A program made the translations under genes and the position numbers. Below are positions 1 through 5,884 of a stretch of DNA of 10,333 nt, piece by piece. The stretch's first letter is position 1. Each line of letters starts with the position of its first letter. Origin of the DNA: CAYPKW01 sp964411425 (GTDB taxonomy: Bacteria > Pseudomonadota > Alphaproteobacteria > Dongiales > Dongiaceae); assembly GCA_964411425.1 (NCBI GenBank), contig CAYPKW010000084.1, positions 1-10,333 of the forward strand, read 5' to 3'. The notes beneath the pieces are model-generated. The model was not told the origin of the DNA, did no database searches, and was given only the letters and a program-made list of their open reading frames with translations.

Positions 1-25
1 TAAGCAATCCGGTATCGAGCGATTG

Positions 26-1411
26 TCAGCACACCTTTCGTTTCGCATTCAGCCGAGCCAAAGAGATCACGATCTCGGCTTGTTTGATGGCATCTTCGGA
101 GATCGCCGGTTCTGTTGCTCTATCGTGATCAAGCCCGGGCAAACGGTGCTCGATCCCATTTGAGCCACCGCCGGGTTCTTGTGATAGCCGCTCGATCGGA
201 CCGCTCTTCCTATACAGCTTCAGCTTGTTTCTTAGTGTCCGGACCGAGATGCCAAGCTGACTAGCCGCGCGCACGCGGTTGCCTTGGCAGCGCCGCAGCG
301 TGCGCAGAATGATTTCACGGTTCGCGTCGGCCAGTGGTAGATCGGCCAAGTCGGATCGATCCGCTGCCGTGCTGCCGTTGTCCCCAATCAGGGAGACGTG
401 TGACGGAAGTATCAATTCCGGGGTGATCACACCGTCCTCGGCCAGAAGCACCGCCCGGTGCACGCAATTCTCGAGTTCGCGCACATTGCCGGGCCAACGA
501 TAGCCGAGCACGGCCTTCCACGCGTCGTACCGCAAGGTCGGCGCTTTCGGGTGACACGATGCCCCATACGCCTCGACAAAGTGGTTGACCAGCAACTCGA
601 TGTCTCGTGGCCGCTCTCTCAGCGGTGGCACATCAATCCGCACCACGTTGAGGCGATAGTACAAATCCTCGCGGAAGCGCCCGTTGTGCACTTCTTCCTC
701 GATGTTTCGATTGCTGGCGGCGACGAAGCGGACATCCACCTTAATGGGGTGTTCGCCACCGACCCGATCGATCTCCGAATGCTGCGCCGCCCTCAGTAAC
801 TTGGCTTGCAGGGCGGGAGACATTTCTGAGATTTCGTCCAGAAACAGGGTTCCCCGGTGCGCCAGCTCAAATTTCCCGAGACGCCGGCCTACCGCATCGG
901 TAAAGGCCCCCATTTCGTGGCCAAAGAGTTCCGACTCCAGCAAGCCCTCGGGGATCGCTGCGCAATTGACCGCAATGAACGCCCCGTTGACTCGCTTCGA
1001 CTTCGAGTGGAGATGGCGGGCCAAGACCTCCTTTCCACTGCCTGACTCGCCCGTAATCAAGACGGTCGCGTTGGACGGTGCGATCTTTTCAACAAAGCGC
1101 ACGATATCGAGCATCGCCGGATCTCGGCAAATGACCGAGGGACTCACTCCGGGCGGATCGGCCTCAAGCGAAATGCCGACACTACTTTCCTCGATAACCC
1201 CGCTGCGGACCGCTGGGCGGGTCGGCTTCCCGTCGCTGGTCAACATCGCCTTTGCGTCGTTCAGGTCATTTTTCAACGATTGAAGTTCGACAAACAGGCT
1301 CATGCTGAGGTGGGACAGCCGTTCGTTGACCGAAGCGATAGTCAATCCGGCGTTTTCGGTGCTGGCCCTTGCTTCCTTCAGATCGCTTTCACTCGAGTCG
1401 CTTGTCGGCAT
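26..1411 (-). CDS. Sigma54-dependent transcriptional activator (AAA+ / Fis-type HTH), no receiver domain
   Basis: A bacterial enhancer-binding protein of 461 residues that should use ATP hydrolysis to open sigma54-RNA polymerase promoters. Seen in the sequence: Walker A GESGSGKE (121-128), the sigma54-contact loop at 168-173, Walker B GTLFLDEI (187-194), the arginine-finger region REDLYYRLNV (247-256), sensor II GNVRELEN (308-315) and a Fis-type helix-turn-helix (about 375-400, GISVRTLRNKLKLYR). The contact loop reads GAFTDA, not the usual GAFTGA. The first 90 residues are polar and probably helical or coiled coil, with no receiver, GAF or PAS domain visible, so the usual phosphorylation switch is missing. 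About 60 residues follow the HTH, which is unusual. The AAA+ and HTH sequences resemble the FlbD/FlrC flagellar activators most, but no flagellar gene is nearby. The ATG start is backed by AGGAG 8-9 bases upstream. Family is certain; target genes are unknown. Confidence 0.93.
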   Translation of the reverse strand: MPTSDSSESDLKEARASTENAGLTIASVNERLSHLSMSLFVELQSLKNDLNDAKAMLTSDGKPTRPAVRSGVIEESSVGISLEADPPGVSPSVICRDPAMLDIVRFVEKIAPSNATVLITGESGSGKEVLARHLHSKSKRVNGAFIAVNCAAIPEGLLESELFGHEMGAFTDAVGRRLGKFELAHRGTLFLDEISEMSPALQAKLLRAAQHSEIDRVGGEHPIKVDVRFVAASNRNIEEEVHNGRFREDLYYRLNVVRIDVPPLRERPRDIELLVNHFVEAYGASCHPKAPTLRYDAWKAVLGYRWPGNVRELENCVHRAVLLAEDGVITPELILPSHVSLIGDNGSTAADRSDLADLPLADANREIILRTLRRCQGNRVRAASQLGISVRTLRNKLKLYRKSGPIERLSQEPGGGSNGIEHRLPGLDHDRATEPAISEDAIKQAEIVISLARLNAKRKVC

Positions 1412-1420
1412 CTCGCAGTC

Positions 1421-1427
1421 TCCTAAC
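1421..1427 (-). promoter_or_regulatory. Ribosome binding site of the sigma54 activator
   Basis: On the minus strand the sequence TAGGAGA precedes the ATG at 1411 with about 9 bases between. It is a good Shine-Dalgarno match and fixes this ATG as the start. It also shows that the gene has independent translation initiation, although it lies only 112 bases after the receiver-kinase gene. Confidence 0.6.
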
Positions 1428-1482
1428 GTTGGATATCAGCCATCTTGAAGCGGGATTCGCTGGGCATGCTTCTCAGCGACCA

Positions 1483-1524
1483 GTGCCGACGTCCGCCGGC
1501 GGACACCGAGGCGCTGGGCGGCAC
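1483..1524. repeat. GC-rich inverted repeat in the gap between the receiver-kinase and sigma54 activator genes
   Basis: The perfect 14-base palindrome GTCCGCCGGCGGAC (1491-1504) lies inside a wider pair of arms, GTGCCG (1483-1488) and CGGCAC (1519-1524). The outer right arm touches the stop codon of the receiver-kinase gene. No T-run follows on the minus strand, so it is not a textbook intrinsic terminator. It could be an mRNA-stabilising hairpin, an attenuating structure or a protein-binding site. The rest of the 112-base gap shows no clear promoter. Confidence 0.4.
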
Positions 1525-2699
1525 TAACCCGCGCGCGCGGCCGGCCGGTAGCTGGGCGGCCGGGCCGCGGCGGCTGTCTTTGGTAGACGGATCGTCACCG
1601 TAGTTCCGATGCCCACCGCGCTATTCAGCTCGAACGTCCCGCCGTGCAACTCGACTAAGGCCTTGGTCAGGGGCAGGCCTAGGCCCGTCCCTTCGTATTT
1701 GCGGTTGAGGTGGCTGTCGACCTGGCTGAACGCCGCCATGGCCTTGGCAACGTCCTCGGGGGCGATCCCGATGCCGGTATCCGCCACCCGAAGCACAAGG
1801 CTGCCATCGCCCTCCGCGAAAGTGTCGAGCGTGACGGTGGAACCGGGGGGGGAGAACTTGATGGCGTTGGACAAGATGTTGAGGAGGATCTGCTTGAACT
1901 TGCACGCGTCTGCCACGAGCAACGGAAGATCGCGCGGGATCGCGGTCCGCATGCAAACCCCAGCCTGTTCGGCCCGCAGCTTCAGTATCCTCCGAACAGA
2001 CTCGACCGCTTCGCCGACATCGATCTCCTCGATGCGCAGCGCCGCCTTGCCGGCCTCGATCTTCGATAGGTCGAGAATGTCGTTGACCACTTTCAGCAGG
2101 TGTTGCCCGGCCTCGTTGATGTACTTTACGTACTCGTCGTACTGGGGATGCACCATGGGGCCGAACGTGCCCACTAGTATCAGCTCGGAAAACCCGATGA
2201 TCGCGTTCAACGGGGTCCGCAGCTCGTGGTTCATGTTGGCCAAGAAATCGGTCTTGGCGCGATTGGCGAACTCGGCCTCTTCCTTCGCCCTGCGGAGGTT
2301 CTTCACCACCTGCTTGCGCTCGATAGCATATCGAATCGCCCGCACGAGGAGGTCAGGGTTGAACTGGCCCTTCACAATGTAGTCTTGGGCGCCGGCCTTG
2401 ACCGCGGCGATACCGAGCTCCCCGTCGTCGGCACCTGTCAGAACGATGATCGGGATCTCCCTTGCCTCTGCATACAGACGCGAGAGGGTGTCGAGACCCC
2501 GCGAATCGGGGAGCATCAAATCCAGGAGGACGACGTGGAACCCGCTCTCGCGCCGGAGCAGTTCGAGCGCCTCCGCGAGCCGGCACAGATCGATGATCCG
2601 GAATCCACCACCGCTTTCGACGCTGAGGTGCTCGTGCAGTAGCCGGGCGTCTCCCGGGTTATCCTCGACCAATAGTACGTTGATGGGGTTCTCGCTCAT
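1524..2699 (-). CDS. Receiver-histidine kinase (REC-HisKA-HATPase) signalling protein
   Basis: A cytoplasmic protein of 391 residues with a receiver domain in front of a histidine kinase, the reverse of the usual hybrid kinase order. Receiver (about 5-125): acidic pair E12 D13, phospho-acceptor D60 in VVLLD, T88 and K110. A helical linker (about 126-148) leads to HisKA, with H158 in NMNHELRTPLNAIIGFSE. The ATPase domain has the N box around N274/N278, the G1 box DTGIGI from D307, and the G2 box EGTGLGL (336-342). All catalytic residues are present, so it should be active as both phosphate acceptor and kinase. No membrane segment is visible. The ATG lies 10 bases after the stop of the response regulator gene and has no good Shine-Dalgarno, which suggests translational coupling. 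Its receiver is a natural target for the upstream membrane kinase; its own output partner is unknown. The alanine/proline-rich tail (about 375-391) looks unstructured. Confidence 0.93.
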   Translation of the reverse strand: MSENPINVLLVEDNPGDARLLHEHLSVESGGGFRIIDLCRLAEALELLRRESGFHVVLLDLMLPDSRGLDTLSRLYAEAREIPIIVLTGADDGELGIAAVKAGAQDYIVKGQFNPDLLVRAIRYAIERKQVVKNLRRAKEEAEFANRAKTDFLANMNHELRTPLNAIIGFSELILVGTFGPMVHPQYDEYVKYINEAGQHLLKVVNDILDLSKIEAGKAALRIEEIDVGEAVESVRRILKLRAEQAGVCMRTAIPRDLPLLVADACKFKQILLNILSNAIKFSPPGSTVTLDTFAEGDGSLVLRVADTGIGIAPEDVAKAMAAFSQVDSHLNRKYEGTGLGLPLTKALVELHGGTFELNSAVGIGTTVTIRLPKTAAAARPPSYRPAARAG

Positions 2700-2709
2700 A
2701 GGGCCGTGT

Positions 2710-3156
2710 TCACCGGGCGGGAAGCTTGGCTATGGAGAACCAGAAGTTGTCGACCGCTTTTGCAACGTCGATAAATCCCTGGATGTTTACGGGCTTGGTG
2801 ATGTAGCAGTTGGCGTGAAGCTCGTATGTCCTCAAGATATCGTCCTCGGCGGCCGAAGATGTCAGCACGACGACCGGAACGGTCTTCAGGGCGGGATCCT
2901 TCTTGAGCGCCCGCAGCACCTCGCGACCGTCGACGCGCGGCAAGTTCAGATCGAGGAGTATGAGATCGGGCCGCGGCGCATGGGCGTAACTCTGCTCGCG
3001 CCGCAGAAACGCCAGCGCGTCCGCACCGTTGTCGATGACGTGTAAGGTGTTGCAAACCTTGGCGTCGCGCAGGGCCTCTTTGATCAAGCGGGTGTCGCCG
3101 GCACTATCCTCGACGAGAAGGATGCTGATCGCCTGCGCTCCGTCGAAGCCCGTCAT
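2710..3156 (-). CDS. Single-domain response regulator, Rcp1-like
   Basis: A 148-residue protein that is almost entirely one receiver domain, with no DNA-binding or enzymatic output. Seen: acidic pair E16 D17, phospho-acceptor D69 in LILLDLNLP, switch T99 in VVVLTSS, and K121 in YITKPV. The motifs NGADALAFL, DGREVL and YELHANCYITKPV are typical of the Rcp1 (cyanobacterial phytochrome response regulator) family, which commonly accompanies kinases with a SHDLQEPLR H box such as the one encoded just upstream. The ATG at 3156 overlaps the TGA of that kinase (ATGA), and AGGA sits about 8 bases upstream, so the two are translationally coupled and should be partners. A longer reading frame extends into the kinase gene, but only this start gives a normal receiver. 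It probably acts as a phosphate shuttle or sink, or by protein contact. Confidence 0.93.
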   Translation of the reverse strand: MTGFDGAQAISILLVEDSAGDTRLIKEALRDAKVCNTLHVIDNGADALAFLRREQSYAHAPRPDLILLDLNLPRVDGREVLRALKKDPALKTVPVVVLTSSAAEDDILRTYELHANCYITKPVNIQGFIDVAKAVDNFWFSIAKLPAR

Positions 3157-4619
3157 GCGCGCGATCCTGCCGCCGGCAGCGTGAAATAGAAGGTAGAACC
3201 GGCACCGGGCTTGGACTCCACCCAGATGCGGCCCGCGTGACGCTCGACGATCCGCTTGCAGACCGCGAGACCGATCCCGGTGCCGGGGTACTCGCGATCG
3301 GAATGCAGTCGCTCGAAAATGACGAATATGTGGTCGGCGTATTGGGGCTCCAGCCCGATTCCGTTGTCGCTGACCGAAAAGGTCCACTGCGTCCCGTTTT
3401 TCGCGGCGGAGATGTCGATCTGCGGCGGCGCCTCGCGGCGAAACTTGATCGAGTTTGCCAGCAGGTTCTGGAACAGTTGCGTGATTTGTCCGAAGTCGCC
3501 CATGACCGTCGGCAGGCCGTTGTAGGCGACGACTGACCCGCTTTCGTCGATGGCGGACCCGAGGTTCTTAACTGCGGTCTCGAGCGCGGCATGGCAGTCG
3601 GTCGGCCGCAGCTCCTTGCCTTTCATGCCCACCCGCGAATAGGTCAACAGACCGTTGATGAGGGCCTGCATCCGCCTTGCTCCGTCCACCGCAAAGCCAA
3701 TGAACTCGTCGGCGTCGGCGTCGAGTCTCCCCTTGTAACGCCTTTGCAGGAGATCGCAGTAGCTGGCGACCATGCGCAGCGGCTCTTGCAGGTCGTGCGA
3801 GGCAAGAAAGGCGAACTCTTCCAGGTTCCGACATTTATCATGGCTTTCCACGATCTCCTGATGTTGCCGAGCGATGATTCTGTCGGCGTGCCTGACGATG
3901 AACAACAAGGCGACGAAAAGCAGGGATAATGGCCCGCCCGTCAGGAGAACGACATAGACCTGCGTGTCGTCGATCTTCGCCAGCAACGGAGTGACATCGT
4001 CGAAGACCTCGAAGACACCGCGTACACCGTCTCGGCCGTTATCCACCAGCACATAGCTCGACAGAAGGTCGCGGTCTTCGATCGTCTGCTCGAAGGCGCT
4101 GAAGGTATCCCGATGGGTCAATTCGCTCGCGGGGACGCCGGCGCGGGCGGAAAGGAAACTGGCATTGCCGCTCTTGTCCTCGCCGATCTGTTTCGGATCG
4201 GTCGAGAAAACGGTCCGTCCATCGGTCTCGTAGATCTTGATCTTGACGATCGAAAGGCCGCGACTGTGCGCCTGGATGGCCTCACGCAGTCTGGCGGTTT
4301 GCGGGTAGGCGCGCAGCTCATCCGCAGACATGTCGCGTGCGGCAACCAAGTGCGACTCCAGTTCGGGCCAGAGCGCCTTGGATAGAGCGGTCGTGGCCGC
4401 CACGTTCGCCTCCTGGCCTTGCTCGATGAGTCGCTGGATCGCGATGTCACGGTAGATGACCGCCAAGAAGGCCGTCACCGCCAGCAGGACGATCGCGTTC
4501 GGGATCGAAAACAGGACGACCGCACTTGGGATCGAAAAATAGCGAAAGAGGCGAAATTCCACCGTCTGCTCCAGTGCAACGCTTTCTCGGCGCGGCCCCC
4601 GCACCGGATCGCATGGCAT
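3153..4619 (-). CDS. Membrane sensor histidine kinase with PDC/Cache-like periplasmic domain
   Basis: An inner-membrane sensor kinase of 488 residues from the ATG at 4619; a GTG at 4625 would add two residues. Seen: a first membrane segment (about 33-56), a periplasmic domain of about 160 residues, a second membrane segment (about 221-243), a short coiled linker, HisKA with H275 in SHDLQEPLR, and an ATPase domain with N385/N389 (N box), DNGIGL from D418 (G1) and GTGIGL from 446 (G2). The periplasmic part contains IKIYETDGRTVFSTDP and a later SSYVLV strand, a pattern I associate with PDC/Cache-like small-molecule sensors; this is a pattern match and the ligand is unknown. The H box is the bacteriophytochrome/Cph1 type, but there is no GAF or PHY domain. 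The gene ends in an ATGA overlap with the Rcp1-like regulator, its likely phosphotransfer partner. Upstream AGG spacing (9 bases) slightly favours the ATG over the GTG. Confidence 0.92.
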   Translation of the reverse strand: MPCDPVRGPRRESVALEQTVEFRLFRYFSIPSAVVLFSIPNAIVLLAVTAFLAVIYRDIAIQRLIEQGQEANVAATTALSKALWPELESHLVAARDMSADELRAYPQTARLREAIQAHSRGLSIVKIKIYETDGRTVFSTDPKQIGEDKSGNASFLSARAGVPASELTHRDTFSAFEQTIEDRDLLSSYVLVDNGRDGVRGVFEVFDDVTPLLAKIDDTQVYVVLLTGGPLSLLFVALLFIVRHADRIIARQHQEIVESHDKCRNLEEFAFLASHDLQEPLRMVASYCDLLQRRYKGRLDADADEFIGFAVDGARRMQALINGLLTYSRVGMKGKELRPTDCHAALETAVKNLGSAIDESGSVVAYNGLPTVMGDFGQITQLFQNLLANSIKFRREAPPQIDISAAKNGTQWTFSVSDNGIGLEPQYADHIFVIFERLHSDREYPGTGIGLAVCKRIVERHAGRIWVESKPGAGSTFYFTLPAAGSRA

Positions 4620-4716
4620 CAACACATGCCTGCGACGTCGAAACTAGTTGGCGAGGATAACGGGCGGCGGTTAGAAAACGATTAACGAGGAATCCCCTAA
4701 TAGGCTGTTGAAGAAG
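4620..4716. other. Gap upstream of the signalling operon
   Basis: This 97-base gap separates the unknown small gene from the kinase and should carry the promoter of the kinase operon if that operon is read alone. It is AT-richer than its surroundings, with GTTAATCG and TTTTC stretches on the minus strand, but I could not assign convincing -35/-10 or sigma54 elements. At its left-gene side it includes part of an IS-end-like sequence (4703-4718). Confidence 0.3.
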
Positions 4717-4718
4717 TC
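4703..4718. repeat. Possible solitary IS terminal inverted repeat remnant
   Basis: GGCTGTTGAAGAAGTC resembles the outer ends of several insertion sequences, many of which begin close to GGCTGTTGAAAAAGTC. It overlaps the last codon region of the small unknown gene. I found no matching opposite copy and no transposase in the window, so this is at most a relic, and a chance match is quite possible. Confidence 0.2.
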
Positions 4719-5043
4719 ACGCGCGCTGGGCTTTGAGGAGCGCGTTGTCGCCTTGGTGGAAGGATAGCTCGATTTCGATGGTGCCGTTGTCGTCCAGCTC
4801 GGTCAATCCAGAGCCGGACACCTCGTCGCCTTCGTCGAAGCCAGCCCAAGCGAAGAACACGATTCGGCGGGCGTATTCGAGTTCCATGGTGTCGCTGACG
4901 GCTCGGATGGCAAACTCTCCTCGGCCGTCCTCGGCAAGGGTGGCGAAGGCGGGCTCAACCAGATTAAGGTAGTCGCGATCCCAGAGATCCGCCTCGACGA
5001 TACGCCACCGGCCCATGAGCTCGCATCCGGCTGGGGCGGTCAT
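4717..5043 (-). CDS. Conserved small protein of unknown function (GRWRIVEADLWDRDYL type)
   Basis: A soluble 108-residue protein with no signal peptide or membrane segment. The opening GRWRIVEADLWDRDYLNLVEP, the central block of short beta-type segments (FAIRAV, RIVFFAWAGFDEGDEVSG) and the closing IEIELSFHQGDNA fit a family of small hypothetical proteins I recall from many Proteobacteria; I know no established function. It is rich in acidic and aromatic residues and is probably a small beta fold. The ATG at 5043 is chosen because GGAG lies about 8 bases upstream; the frame stays open to a TTG at 5082, which would add 13 residues of unconvincing sequence. The ATG at 5016 is a weaker alternative. 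It is 97 bases upstream of the kinase operon in the same direction, with no evident functional tie. Its GC content matches the left signalling block, not chpT. Confidence 0.8.
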   Translation of the reverse strand: MTAPAGCELMGRWRIVEADLWDRDYLNLVEPAFATLAEDGRGEFAIRAVSDTMELEYARRIVFFAWAGFDEGDEVSGSGLTELDDNGTIEIELSFHQGDNALLKAQRA

Positions 5044-5111
5044 GTCGCCGCTCCAACCTGAATCGGCGCAGCCGTGCCGCAACTCAGTGCGTCATCTGGG
5101 GAATCCGGGTT

Positions 5112-5143
5112 AAAAACTCGTGAATTGAGGCGCCCGGCGCCTC
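5112..5143 (-). terminator. Probable transcription terminator after chpT
   Basis: On the minus strand, 13 bases after the chpT stop, a perfect 17-base inverted repeat GAGGCGCCGGGCGCCTC (5127-5143) is followed after about 10 bases by TTTTT (5116-5112). The hairpin is strong, but the T-run is further from the stem than in a classical intrinsic terminator. It would separate chpT from the unknown small gene downstream, and it coincides with the change in base composition. Confidence 0.45.
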
Positions 5144-5156
5144 CGAAGGTCCGCGG

Positions 5157-5795
5157 TCAGGCGGCCGCCAGACTTGCCGTAAGCGTCACCCGATCCGCGA
5201 CCGCGCCGGACAGCCGGACGGTACCGCCCAATCGTTGGGCGAGCTTGGCCGCAAAGTGCCCGACCGCGTTGGCAACCGTCAGCGTCGCCGGGTCGGCGTC
5301 GGGCGCCAACGCGGGCGCCAGCTCCGCCGGCGGCTGGGCGCCCGTCCCGCTGGCGGTGACGGCGAGCCGCAGTTCGCCGTTCGCCACGCCCAACTCGACC
5401 GCGACGGTGCCGCCGCGGGGCAGCGCGTCCGCCGCGAGCATGACCAGGCACAGCAGCAGCTTGACGCCGCCGGGGGGCAGGCCGGGCGGCGCCGCGCCGC
5501 CCGGCCATTCGAGTGCGATCTTGCGGCCGTCGAGGTAACCGAGGGCGAGGGCTTCCGCCTCGCGTAATGCAACTTCGGCGCGGTCGCCAGCGCTGCCGAA
5601 GGCAAGGCGGAAGAACTGCAGGCGGCCGGATGCTCGCCGGGCGCTCTGCTGCGACAGCTTCATGGCCTCCTCGGCGATCGCCGCGTCCTTCTCCTCCATG
5701 AGTTCGAGGCCGTTGCCGACGGCGCTAACGGGGCTGATCAGGTCGTGACACAGCCGCGACACCAGCAGCCCCGTCAGCAACAGATCGGACGTCAA
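5157..5795 (-). CDS. chpT: Histidine phosphotransferase ChpT
   Basis: A soluble phosphotransfer protein of about 212 residues. In alphaproteobacteria ChpT passes phosphate from the hybrid kinase CckA to CtrA and CpdR, controlling cell cycle, division and motility. Seen: a dimerisation/phosphotransfer helical pair with H17 in SRLCHDLISPVSAVGNGLELM, the signature of the family, and the second-helix features QQSARRASGRLQFFRLAFG. The C-terminal half has an ATPase-like fold by length and pattern, but no recognisable N, G1 or G2 nucleotide boxes, as expected for ChpT, which does not bind ATP. The start is inferred as TTG at 5795, with AGGGAGG five bases upstream; a GTG at 5801 overlaps that site, and the frame open to 5909 would collide with the divergent fdh gene. 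It faces away from fdh1B across an 89-base gap. CtrA, CpdR and CckA are not in the window. Confidence 0.9.
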   Translation of the reverse strand: MTSDLLLTGLLVSRLCHDLISPVSAVGNGLELMEEKDAAIAEEAMKLSQQSARRASGRLQFFRLAFGSAGDRAEVALREAEALALGYLDGRKIALEWPGGAAPPGLPPGGVKLLLCLVMLAADALPRGGTVAVELGVANGELRLAVTASGTGAQPPAELAPALAPDADPATLTVANAVGHFAAKLAQRLGGTVRLSGAVADRVTLTASLAAA

Positions 5796-5800
5796 TGGCA

Positions 5801-5807
5801 CCTCCCT
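5801..5807 (-). promoter_or_regulatory. Ribosome binding site that fixes a TTG start for chpT
   Basis: AGGGAGG on the minus strand, five bases before TTG (5795-5793), is a near-ideal Shine-Dalgarno. No ATG is close by in this frame, so TTG is the best supported start. Confidence 0.6.
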
Positions 5808-5822
5808 GCCCCGGTCCCCGCG

Positions 5823-5851
5823 TTGTGGGCGCGCCTGGCACCTTGTACGAT
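5823..5851 (+). promoter_or_regulatory. Candidate sigma70-like promoter of the fdh operon
   Basis: TTGTGG (5823-5828) and TACGAT (5846-5851) are separated by 17 bases, in the divergent gap between chpT and fdh1B. GATAAT (5849-5854) is an overlapping alternative -10. Transcription would start near 5858, leaving a leader of about 27 bases before the ATG at 5885. The match is moderate in a GC-rich genome, and it would lie on top of any chpT promoter, so the two genes may affect each other. No sigma54 promoter fits here: TGGCAC at 5836-5841 lacks a correctly spaced GC. Confidence 0.35.
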
Positions 5852-5884
5852 AATGCCCCAGTCCGGCTTGGCAGGCGAGCAAAG

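Noticed and set aside
1467..1482. Possible sigma54 promoter upstream of the activator gene, TGG-N11-GCA on the minus strand
   Set aside because: Only the GG and GC cores and a flanking base fit; the other conserved positions do not match, so chance is likely.
3157..3387. N-terminal extension of the Rcp1-like regulator into the kinase gene
   Set aside because: It would overlap the kinase ATPase domain by over 200 bases with Arg-rich nonsense sequence; the ATG at 3156 has a ribosome binding site and begins a normal receiver domain.
5836..5860. TGGCAC upstream of fdh1B as a sigma54 promoter
   Set aside because: The GC that must follow GG after ten bases is missing; the sequence there is GA.
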